DNA of 64,000 bases from Sphingomonas yunnanensis (GTDB lineage: Bacteria; Pseudomonadota; Alphaproteobacteria; Sphingomonadales; Sphingomonadaceae): NCBI RefSeq assembly GCF_019898765.1, contig NZ_JAIOKB010000001.1, positions 496,001 through 560,000 on the forward strand, read 5' to 3'. The first letter of the stretch is position 1. Each line of letters opens with the position of its first letter. Below, one piece after another: positions 53,507-61,186 of this stretch. A program made the position numbers and the translations under genes. The notes under the pieces are model-generated. The model was not told where the DNA came from. It saw only the letters and a list, made by a program, of their open reading frames with translations, and searched no databases.

Positions 53507-53758
53507 TCAGCGGTCGCGCAGCTGCTCGATCTGGCGTTCCAGATCGGCGCGACCGTGGCTGTCGGTGATCAGGCGCTCAAGCACCGCGACGCGCTCCTTG
53601 AGCTGGCGCACCTCGTCGTTCGCGCGGCCAGCGTCGACGCTCGGGTAGCCGGCGCCGTCAGCGCCGCGCGTCCGGCCGATCGCGCGGTAGCGCTCCTGCA
53701 GCACGCGTCCGACCATCAGGATGAAGATGATGGCGACCACCATCGAGAACGGACCCAT
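53507..53758 (-). CDS. Small coiled-coil membrane protein of the psp locus (third extra)
   Basis: An 83-residue protein with a transmembrane helix at about 4-22 (FSMVVAIIFILMVGRVLQ), a short Gly-rich linker and a coiled coil ending VAVLERLITDSHGRADLERQ then IEQLRDR. The end matches that of the 95- and 104-residue proteins beside it. GGAGAGAG precedes the ATG. Likely inner-membrane partner in the phage-shock response; function unknown. Confidence 0.72.
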   Translation of the reverse strand: MGPFSMVVAIIFILMVGRVLQERYRAIGRTRGADGAGYPSVDAGRANDEVRQLKERVAVLERLITDSHGRADLERQIEQLRDR

Positions 53759-53786
53759 CTACTCTCTCCGTTAAAAGCGACGCCGC

Positions 53787-54074
53787 TCAGTTGAGCCGGT
53801 CGTCGCGCAATTGTTCGATCTGGGCGGCGACATCGGCGCCGCGGTCGGTGGCGATCCGCTCGAGCACGCGGACGCGTGCCTCGAGCCGCTCGGTGTGCGC
53901 CGCATATTGCGCCGCCTTCTCCGCCGTGGCCTCGGTCAGCACCTGCGCCATCCGCTCCTTGTGGATCAGCCAGCGCCGGAACATCTCGCCGCCGACACCC
54001 AGGATCACCGGCAGTCCGATGACCACGAAGGTGATCATGAAGAGCGTGAAGCCGTTGAGCTGTTCGAACGACAT
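53787..54074 (-). CDS. Small coiled-coil membrane protein of the psp locus (second extra)
   Basis: A 95-residue protein with a transmembrane helix at about 10-30 (LFMITFVVIGLPVILGVGGE) and a long helix (ERMAQVLTEATAEKAAQYAA) leading to RVLERIATDRGADVAAQIEQ and LRDDRLN. Strong GGAGGAGA ribosome site. The C-terminal motif is shared with the flanking genes, suggesting duplication. Function unknown. Confidence 0.75.
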   Translation of the reverse strand: MSFEQLNGFTLFMITFVVIGLPVILGVGGEMFRRWLIHKERMAQVLTEATAEKAAQYAAHTERLEARVRVLERIATDRGADVAAQIEQLRDDRLN

Positions 54075-54097
54075 GGCGTGTCTCCTCCGGTTTGGCG

Positions 54098-54412
54098 TCA
54101 GCGGTCGCGCAGCGCCTCGATCTCGCGCGCGGTGCGCACCGCGGGATCGGTGGCGATCCGCTCGAGCACCGCGATCCGCTCCTCCAGTCGGCCGACCTGG
54201 CCGGTAAGCCGCTCGTTCTCTGCCTCCAGCAGCAAGACGCCGCGATCGGGGCCGATCGCGTCGCCCGCGAGTGCGTGCGCGCCGTGACGTCGTCGTCCGC
54301 GCCGGTCGTCGTCGAGCGGATAGCCGTGCCGCGCCCGCACCCAGGTGCGGAAGGCGTGCGAGGCGCTCACCGCGGTGACGATCCCGACCGGCACCATCCA
54401 ACCCATGTCCAT
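54098..54412 (-). CDS. Small coiled-coil membrane protein of the psp locus (first extra)
   Basis: A 104-residue protein with a weakly hydrophobic N-terminus (MVPVGIVTAVSASHAF), an Arg/Asp/Gly-rich middle and a coiled coil from about residue 60 (LLLEAENERLTGQVGRLEER) ending IAVLERIATDPAVRTAREIE and ALRDR. This end closely parallels the last residues of PspC, immediately upstream. GAGGCACGGAG lies before the ATG. Confidence 0.72.
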   Translation of the reverse strand: MDMGWMVPVGIVTAVSASHAFRTWVRARHGYPLDDDRRGRRRHGAHALAGDAIGPDRGVLLLEAENERLTGQVGRLEERIAVLERIATDPAVRTAREIEALRDR

Positions 54413-54437
54413 CTCCGTGCCTCCCTCTCGCGCGGTG

Positions 54438-54818
54438 TCAGCGCAGGCTGTCGATCTCGCGCGCGAGCGCGCTGTTGCGGCTGGTGTAATGGAGCTCGAT
54501 GTCGGCGAGCCGCCGGTCGATCTCGCGGAACTTGGCGCGCACCTCAGCGGTGGAGCGCTTAGGATTGGAGCGCACGCCCTGCCAGAATTTCTGGTCCTCG
54601 CGGTCCTGATACAGGCCGGCGGGCTTGGTCTCGGCCATCCAGGCGATCAGCACATAGGCGAGGATCGTCCACCAGAAGCCGCTCGCCAGCGTGAGCAGCA
54701 CGGTGATCACGCGCACCCACACGACGTCGATCCCCGTATAGTCGGCGATCCCTGCACAGACGCCCTTCCACTGGCCGTTCTGCGGATCGAGGTAGAATTT
54801 GGTACGACTGTCGGACAT
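54438..54818 (-). CDS. pspC: Phage shock protein PspC
   Basis: Inner-membrane sensor that with PspB relieves PspA-mediated repression. The 126-residue protein has the PspC domain (FYLDPQNGQWKGVCAGIADY, TGIDVVWVRVITVLLTLASG) with membrane segments at about 33-60, and a cytoplasmic helical tail whose end RRLADIELHYTSRNSALARE resembles the tails of the small downstream proteins. Its ATG overlaps the pspB stop. Confidence 0.92.
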   Translation of the reverse strand: MSDSRTKFYLDPQNGQWKGVCAGIADYTGIDVVWVRVITVLLTLASGFWWTILAYVLIAWMAETKPAGLYQDREDQKFWQGVRSNPKRSTAEVRAKFREIDRRLADIELHYTSRNSALAREIDSLR

Positions 54819-55114
54819 CAGTTCCTCCGATCGATCGAGCGCGCCGTCGGCTGGTCGAGGCGATAGTCGGGCTGGCTGCGGTAATCCGCCATGCCCGGCC
54901 GGAAATCGGGGTTGTCGGCGGCGACGATCCGCTCGACGGTGTTGACACGGTCCTCCAGGCGGCGCGCGAGATTGTACATCTCGTCGAGCAGCCGCTCGTC
55001 CTCGTCGGTCATCCGCGGCGCGGTTTTCCAGCGCGTGACGTAATGGAGGATCAGCCACGGTAAACCGATGAAGAGCGAGGTGATCGCGATCATTGGGACA
55101 AATACGTCTTCCAC
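54818..55114 (-). CDS. pspB: Phage shock protein PspB
   Basis: Small membrane protein that works with PspC. The 98-residue product has a transmembrane helix at about 6-28 (VPMIAITSLFIGLPWLILHY), a basic segment and the PspB coiled coil DEDERLLDEMYNLARRLEDR. It has an extended C-terminal tail of about 25 residues beyond the coiled coil. The GTG start has GGGAG 7 bases upstream; it follows the pspA stop by one base. Confidence 0.9.
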   Translation of the reverse strand: MEDVFVPMIAITSLFIGLPWLILHYVTRWKTAPRMTDEDERLLDEMYNLARRLEDRVNTVERIVAADNPDFRPGMADYRSQPDYRLDQPTARSIDRRN

Positions 55115-55115
55115 C

Positions 55116-55778
55116 TCAATTCTCCCGGTTCAGCTTGGCCTTGAGCGCGGCGAGTTCGGCGTCGATCTTGTCGCTCGAGCGCAGCGCGTCGAACTCGTCC
55201 TCGAGCGTGCGCGGGGTGAGACCCATGGCCTCGGCGCGACCCTCGGCCTCGTCGGCGCGGCGCTCCAGCACCTCGAAGCGGCTGAAGGCATCGTGCGTCT
55301 TGGGCCCGTTCCACATCTCGCGCAGCTTCGCCTTGGTGTTGGCGCTCTCCAGCCGGGTCGCGATCGCGTTCTGCTTGGCGCGCGCCTCGCGCAGCTTGTT
55401 CTGCAGCTTGGCGATATCCTCCTCGGACGAGCGCAGCGCCTCGTCGAGCACGGCGACCTCGTCGCGGAGCTGCGCCCCCATCTCGGCCGCCTTGCCGCGC
55501 TCGACCAGCGCCGCCTTGGCGAGGTCCTCACGATCCTTCGACAGCGCCAGCTCGGCCTTCTCGGTCCAGCTCGCCTCGATCTCGGCCAGCTTCTGAATAT
55601 GCCGCCGCATCTCCTTCTGATCGGCGATGGTGCGGGCGGCGGACGCGCGCACCTCGACCAGCGTCTCCTCCATCTCGAGGATGATCATGCGGACCATCTT
55701 CGCCGGGTCGTCCGCTCGCTCGAGCAGCTCGGCCATGTTGGCGGCGACGATGTCGCGGGTGCGGGAGAAAATGCCCAT
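55116..55778 (-). CDS. pspA: Phage shock protein PspA
   Basis: PspA binds and inhibits PspF and, under envelope stress, forms membrane-protecting oligomers (ESCRT-III fold). The 220-residue helical protein starts MGIFSRTRDIVAANMAELLE and has ADDPAKMVRMIILEMEETLV and a long coiled coil to residue 150 or so. GCAGGAG stands before the ATG. It is the second gene after the sigma-54 promoter, behind a 43-codon gene. Confidence 0.96.
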   Translation of the reverse strand: MGIFSRTRDIVAANMAELLERADDPAKMVRMIILEMEETLVEVRASAARTIADQKEMRRHIQKLAEIEASWTEKAELALSKDREDLAKAALVERGKAAEMGAQLRDEVAVLDEALRSSEEDIAKLQNKLREARAKQNAIATRLESANTKAKLREMWNGPKTHDAFSRFEVLERRADEAEGRAEAMGLTPRTLEDEFDALRSSDKIDAELAALKAKLNREN

Positions 55779-55859
55779 CTCGATAAGGACTCCTGCGTCA
55801 GTCGGTCCCTTGTAGCGGATCGCGCGGGCGGCGGGGAGGGTGCCGTGCCGCGCGGCGCG

Positions 55860-55991
55860 TCACGCCACCCGGTGGATCGGCGTGCTGCCCAGCGCGGTCG
55901 CCGGACCGATGGCGCCGAGCACCATCGTGGCGCTGACGACGAGGGTGAGGGCGAGAGCGGCGAGCTTGCTGGTGCGATCGGTGCGGGTCAT
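55860..55991 (-). CDS. 43-residue hydrophobic peptide at the head of the psp operon
   Basis: A short gene with a strong AAGGAGA ribosome site. The peptide has a basic start (MTRTDRTSK) and a hydrophobic stretch at about 10-33 (LAALALTLVVSATMVLG), then a short polar end STPIHRVA. It could be a secreted peptide with a signal sequence or a single-pass membrane peptide. It lies between the sigma-54 promoter and pspA on the same strand. No family recognised. Confidence 0.6.
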   Translation of the reverse strand: MTRTDRTSKLAALALTLVVSATMVLGAIGPATALGSTPIHRVA

Positions 55992-56025
55992 GGTGTGTCT
56001 CCTTGGTCCTGAGTTGCCCAGAGCA

Positions 56026-56043
56026 TTGCAGGAGGCGTGCCAA
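56026..56043 (-). promoter_or_regulatory. Sigma-54 promoter for the psp operon
   Basis: The minus strand reads TTGGCACGCCTCCTGCAA. This has the -24 TGGCACG and the -12 TGC with the invariant GG-N10-GC spacing; it differs from TTGCA by one base. It points towards the 43-residue gene and pspA and lies close to pspF, the expected activator, on the other strand. Transcription should begin near 56013. Confidence 0.78.
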
Positions 56044-56128
56044 TCGCCGGCGGCCGCTCTCAACCCCAGCATTTCCGCCATTCCCGGACATGCCGCGCCG
56101 TAAGTTGTGTCTTGGAAGATTTCGACGG

Positions 56129-56145
56129 TTGCCAGCGCTTGGCAA
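56129..56145. promoter_or_regulatory. Inverted repeat between psp promoter and pspF
   Basis: TTGCCA (56129-56134) and TGGCAA (56140-56145) form a perfect 6-base inverted repeat around GCGCT. It lies about 100 bases upstream of the sigma-54 element and 20 bases before the pspF start, a sensible site for PspF enhancer binding and pspF autoregulation. That role is inference. Confidence 0.5.
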
Positions 56146-56165
56146 TCTGCGCCAGAAGTTGGCGA

Positions 56166-57242
<1,077 letters not shown>

Positions 57243-57305
57243 CGATCAGTTGGGAGCCATTTGGGCGATCGTCGCGTTGCGCACGCGAACCCACAGGAGG
57301 ATTCC

Positions 57306-57920
57306 ATGGCATTCGATCTCCCGCCGCTGCCGTACGACTATGACGCGCTGGAGCCGGTCATCTCCAAGGAGACGATGACCTTCCACCACGACAAGCACCA
57401 CAAGGCCTATACCGACAAGCTCAACGAGGGCGTCGCGGCGGACGCGAAGCTGGAGGGCCAGTCGATCGAGCAGATCCTCGGCCAGATCTCGTCGCTGCCG
57501 CCGCTCCTGCGTAACAATGGCGGCGGCTATTGGAACCACGACTTCTTCTGGAAGATCATGGGCAAGCCCGGCAGCACCAGCGGCCCGAGCGGCAAGCTGG
57601 CTGAGGCCATCGACGCCTATGGCGGGCTCGATAAGCTCAAGGAGGATTTCAACACCAAAGGTGCGGGCCAGTTCGGCTCGGGCTGGGCCTGGGTGATCGT
57701 CGACCAGAGCGGTCAGCTCAAGGTGACCTCGACGCCGAACCAGGACAATCCGCTGATGGACGTGGTCAGCGACCGCGGCACGCCGATCCTGGGGAACGAC
57801 GTGTGGGAGCACGCTTATTACCTCACCTACAAGAACGACCGGCCGGGCTATCTGAAGGCATGGTGGGACGTGGTGAACTGGGACGAGGTGGGTCGCCGCT
57901 TCGAGGTCGCTGCGGGGTGA
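57306..57920 (+). CDS. sodB: Superoxide dismutase, Fe/Mn family
   Basis: Converts superoxide to hydrogen peroxide. The 204-residue protein has metal ligands in MTFHHDKHHKAY, NNGGGYWNHDFFWKIM, the Asp in NDVWEHAYYL and its His, and GSGWAWVIVDQSGQLKV. Gln-position and GGGYWNH patterns favour the iron form, although cambialistic use cannot be excluded. CACAGGAGG is before the ATG. Confidence 0.96.
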   Translation: MAFDLPPLPYDYDALEPVISKETMTFHHDKHHKAYTDKLNEGVAADAKLEGQSIEQILGQISSLPPLLRNNGGGYWNHDFFWKIMGKPGSTSGPSGKLAEAIDAYGGLDKLKEDFNTKGAGQFGSGWAWVIVDQSGQLKVTSTPNQDNPLMDVVSDRGTPILGNDVWEHAYYLTYKNDRPGYLKAWWDVVNWDEVGRRFEVAAG

Positions 57921-58197
57921 CGTGAGCGGTCGGGGGCGCCGCGTCGGGAGACCAAGGCGGCGCTCTCGCGATCCGGTGTCGCGAGCCTCGTCATAGGACA
58001 GACACCTCGTCGCAGGAGAGAAGGCGGGCTCGATGCCTGACGATGGGCTGCCACCCCCCCCCCGGGGGTCGGTCCACCGCCGCTGAGGGAGGCCCACCGG
58101 CTCTCTGCGGAGCACCTCTTTTGCAGGGGAAGTACTTCAGTCACGTCGGTCGGTACAAGGACCGTCGGCCTCTGCGACGTGGCCTGTCAGGGCACTC
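57921..58197. other. Gap without gene, with C10 tract
   Basis: No supported gene is seen between sodB and the 36-codon gene. It contains a run of ten C followed by five G at about 58054-58068, which could form a hairpin or slip in replication. The rest looks like ordinary non-coding sequence. Confidence 0.6.
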
Positions 58198-58308
58198 TCA
58201 GCGCCGCGGCGTGTCCGGCGCGCGGCGCGCGAACACCACCACCATCCCGAGCGTTGCCAAGGCGCCGATCCCGCCGACGGCCACTACCAGTGCGCTGGGT
58301 ACGTCCAT
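58198..58308 (-). CDS. 36-residue single-pass membrane peptide
   Basis: Small gene with a strong AGGGAGAGG ribosome site before the ATG. The peptide, starting MDVPSALVVAVGGIGALATL, is one hydrophobic helix to about residue 27 followed by a basic tail (FARRAPDTPRR). Probably an inner-membrane small protein. No family recognised. Confidence 0.55.
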   Translation of the reverse strand: MDVPSALVVAVGGIGALATLGMVVVFARRAPDTPRR

Positions 58309-58415
58309 GAACCTCTCCCTGCCGCTTTGCGGCTCTCGTTGTGACAGGAGAGTGACGCGAGTCGGCGGGCCGCGCAATGGTCTTGTTGCGCCACCCGCCC
58401 GAAGGACTTTCCGAA

Positions 58416-58688
58416 TTATTCCAGGTCGTTCTCACTGACGACGATGACCCCGCTGCCGTTCCCGCGCGACAGGGCAGCGAGGGTCGCCTCGCTGACCGCA
58501 TCGACGAAGCGGTTGAACATGTCGATCGCGTCGCCATCGGGCGAATCGCCGCTCAGCGCCTCGAGCACGTCATATTGCACCGCGAACTCGTACTCGTCGC
58601 CATCGACCTCGCCGGTGAATTCCACCTGGCGCTCGTCGATATTGTCGAGCAGCGAGTTGTTATCGATCTCCAGCTCATTCGCGGCCAT
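58416..58688 (-). CDS. Hypothetical acidic protein, 90 residues
   Basis: An acidic cytosolic protein with VEFTGEVDGDEYEFAVQYDV and LEALSGDSPDGDAIDMFNRF. The pattern weakly recalls DUF1488-type proteins, in which a similar beta-rich core is followed by a helix; this is a guess. GGGAGACG stands before the ATG. It is a single gene between small genes. Confidence 0.65.
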   Translation of the reverse strand: MAANELEIDNNSLLDNIDERQVEFTGEVDGDEYEFAVQYDVLEALSGDSPDGDAIDMFNRFVDAVSEATLAALSRGNGSGVIVVSENDLE

Positions 58689-58772
58689 GACGTCTCCCTT
58701 TGATGCGGCGGCTACAGAAGAGCGATAAAGCTGTAGCCGGCCCGGGTGTTCCGCGCTGAGCGCACGAACGGG

Positions 58773-59438
58773 TCAGCGCGCGAACCAGATGACGTGCGTG
58801 GCGCCCTTGCCGTTCGACCGCGCGCGCACCTTAACCTCCTCCACGGCGAACCCGGCGCGCGCGAGCCGCCGTGCGAAGGCGGGATCGGGCGCGGCCGACC
58901 AGATCGCGAGCACGCCATTCGGGGCCAGGGCGGCGCGCGCGTCGTCGAGGCCGCGCGCGTGATAGAGCGAATCGTTCGCCTCGCGCGTCAGCCCGTCGGG
59001 GCCATTGTCGACGTCGAGCAGGATCGCGTCGTAGCGGCGCTTCGCCCGCCTGATCACCGCGCCGACGTCGCCGATCTCGAGCGTCACGCGCGGATCGTCG
59101 AGGCACCCGGCGGTGAGCGCGGCCATCGGCCCGCGCGCCCAGTCGATGATCCCAGGGACCAGCTCGGCGACGAGGATCTCGGCGTCCTCCCCGAGCCGGC
59201 CGAGCAGGGCGCGGAGCGTGAAGCCCATGCCATAGCCGCCGACCAGCAGCCGGGGCGACGGACGGCCACCGAGCCGCTCGCATGTCATCGTGCCGAGCGC
59301 CTCTTCCGAGCCGCTCATGCGCGTGCTCATCAGCTCGTTGCGGTCGAGCACGATCATGTGATCGGCGCCGCGCCGGAAAAGCCGCAGCGGCGCGCCGCCC
59401 GGGACCTCCGCGATCCCGACCAGCTCGCGCTGGATCAC
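58773..59438 (-). CDS. Spermidine synthase-like methyltransferase-fold protein
   Basis: A 221-residue protein with the class I methyltransferase-type fold of polyamine aminopropyltransferases: LLVGGYGMGFTLRALLGRLG, EILVAELVPGIIDWARGPM, DAILLDVDNGPDGLTREAND and VLAIWSAAPDPAFARRLARA. It lacks the long N-terminal beta domain of true spermidine synthase, so it may not use decarboxylated AdoMet. GTG start overlaps the stop of the preceding DUF6481 gene (GTGA). Substrate unknown. Confidence 0.82.
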   Translation of the reverse strand: MIQRELVGIAEVPGGAPLRLFRRGADHMIVLDRNELMSTRMSGSEEALGTMTCERLGGRPSPRLLVGGYGMGFTLRALLGRLGEDAEILVAELVPGIIDWARGPMAALTAGCLDDPRVTLEIGDVGAVIRRAKRRYDAILLDVDNGPDGLTREANDSLYHARGLDDARAALAPNGVLAIWSAAPDPAFARRLARAGFAVEEVKVRARSNGKGATHVIWFAR

Positions 59439-59803
59439 TTGCGCTGACGCGCCTTGCGGGCGGCGTAGCGCGCGTCGCGCGCCGCCTTGAGCTCGGCCGC
59501 CGTCGGCAGCGACACCGCGCGCTTGGCGGCGGCCTCGACGGCGGCCTGTTCGGCCGCGGCCGCCTCGGCCTCGGCCTGAGCGCGCGCTTCTTCCTTGGCG
59601 GCCTTCTTGGCCTCGATCGCGGCGCGGTGCGCGGCGCGCTTCTCCTCCTCGGCCGCCTCCTTGGCCGCGCGCGCGGCGGCGCGCGCCGCCACCTGCTCGG
59701 GATCGGGCGCGGGCCGGTTCTTCAGCAGCTCGAGCGCCTTCTGCTTGGCGTCGCGTGCCGCCTGCGCGCGGTCGTTGAAATCGGGGGCTTTGAAGCCTGC
59801 CAT
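59435..59803 (-). CDS. DUF6481-family protein
   Basis: A 122-residue, very Ala/Lys/Glu-rich protein that should be almost all helix, starting MAGFKAPDFNDRAQAARDAK with LELLKNRPAPDPEQVAA and ending ELKAARDARYAARKARQRK. The start and end match the sphingomonad DUF6481 family as remembered. Function unknown; a coiled coil or nucleic-acid-associated role is conceivable from the basic end. Coupled to the spermidine-synthase-like gene by a 4-base overlap. Confidence 0.82.
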   Translation of the reverse strand: MAGFKAPDFNDRAQAARDAKQKALELLKNRPAPDPEQVAARAAARAAKEAAEEEKRAAHRAAIEAKKAAKEEARAQAEAEAAAAEQAAVEAAAKRAVSLPTAAELKAARDARYAARKARQRK

Positions 59804-59890
59804 GCCTGAGTCGTCTCCGTTCGAAGGGGCCGGTGATGTTCCGGCCCATAGCACAACGGCCCCGCATCGCTGCGGAGCCGTTGAAAAAAC

Positions 59891-59966
<76 letters not shown>

Positions 59967-60079
59967 GTGACCGGCGGGAAGAAAGCGGTTGGTGCCGCCC
60001 CGCGATCGGGAAGCGCGCCTCTACCAACGCGCCTCAGCTTTGCAAACCCCTTTTTTCGCGCCGCGGCGAGAAAAGCCGC

Positions 60080-61186
60080 TCACCAACGCTGCCGCAATTT
60101 CGAGGAGCGATCGATCCCCATCAGAATGCCCAGCGAGATCAGCACCGTCATCTGCGCCGAGCCGCCGAAGCTCACCAGGGGCAGCGGGATGCCGACCACG
60201 GGGGCCAGCCCCATCACCATCATAAGGTTGATCGCCATGTAGAAGAACATGGTCGTCGCGAGCCCCGCCGCGGCCAGCTTGGCGAAGCGGTCCTCGGCGC
60301 GGACGCCGACGTTGATGCCCCAGCGGATCACCAGCAGGAAGGCGATGATCAGGAAAGCGCCGCCCGCCAGGCCCCATTCCTCCGCCATGGTGGCGAAGAC
60401 GAAGTCGGTATGGCCCTCGGGCAGATAGTCGAGATGGCTCTGCGTGCCGTTGAGGAAGCCCTTGCCGAAGATCCCGCCGGAGCCGATCGCGATCTTGGAC
60501 TGGCTGATGTGGTAGCCGGTGCCCAGGGGATCGCTCTCGGGATCGAGGAAGATCAGCACGCGGTGGCGCTGATAGTCGTGGAGCACATATTCGAAGGCGA
60601 CCGGGATAGCGACCGCGACCGCCAGCGCACCGCCGACGAACAGCCGAAGCGGGATGCCGGCGAGGAACATCACGGTGGCGCCGCCCGCGCAGATCATCAG
60701 CCCGGTGCCGAGGTCAGGCTGCGCCATCACGATCATCGCCGGCAGGCCGATCAGCACCGCCGCGGGCCACAGCGCGGCGAAGCGCCGCGTCTCGGTCGCG
60801 GGCAACAGAGCGTAGAAGCGCGCGCAGGCCAGCACGATCGCCAGCTTCATCAGCTCGGACGGCTGGATCCGGATCGGGCCGAAGCCGAGCCAGCGCTGGC
60901 TGCCGCCGCGCACCGCGCCGAGCAGCTCGACCAGCACCAGCAGCACCAGCATGATCGCGTAGATCCAGAAGGCCGAGCGCTTCCACCAGTCGAGCGGCAC
61001 GCGCGACAGCACGACCGCGCCCGCGAGGAACACGACGAAGCGCAGACCCTGCGGCACCACCCAGGGAGTCATGCTGCCGCCCGCGGCCGAGTAGAGCACC
61101 ACCAGCCCGAAGCCGCCGATGCCGGCGACCAGCAACAGCACGCGCCACGGCAGCGCCGCGAGTGGGGCGGGGACGAAGCCGCTCAC
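60080..61186 (-). CDS. rodA: Rod-shape-determining lipid II polymerase RodA
   Basis: SEDS-family glycosyltransferase of the elongasome. The 368-residue protein has about ten membrane helices, WLGFGPIRIQPSELMKLAIV, AQPDLGTGLMICAGG, LPEGHTDFVFATMAEEWGL with the catalytic Asp, and GIPLPLVSFGGSAQMT at the end, as in RodA. The GTG start overlaps the mrdA stop. Confidence 0.96.
   Translation of the reverse strand: MSGFVPAPLAALPWRVLLLVAGIGGFGLVVLYSAAGGSMTPWVVPQGLRFVVFLAGAVVLSRVPLDWWKRSAFWIYAIMLVLLVLVELLGAVRGGSQRWLGFGPIRIQPSELMKLAIVLACARFYALLPATETRRFAALWPAAVLIGLPAMIVMAQPDLGTGLMICAGGATVMFLAGIPLRLFVGGALAVAVAIPVAFEYVLHDYQRHRVLIFLDPESDPLGTGYHISQSKIAIGSGGIFGKGFLNGTQSHLDYLPEGHTDFVFATMAEEWGLAGGAFLIIAFLLVIRWGINVGVRAEDRFAKLAAAGLATTMFFYMAINLMMVMGLAPVVGIPLPLVSFGGSAQMTVLISLGILMGIDRSSKLRQRW

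Noticed and set aside
55798..56145. 115-codon minus-strand frame overlapping the psp promoter
   Set aside because: It overlaps the well-supported 43-codon gene and sigma-54 site and gives a low-complexity Arg/His-rich product.
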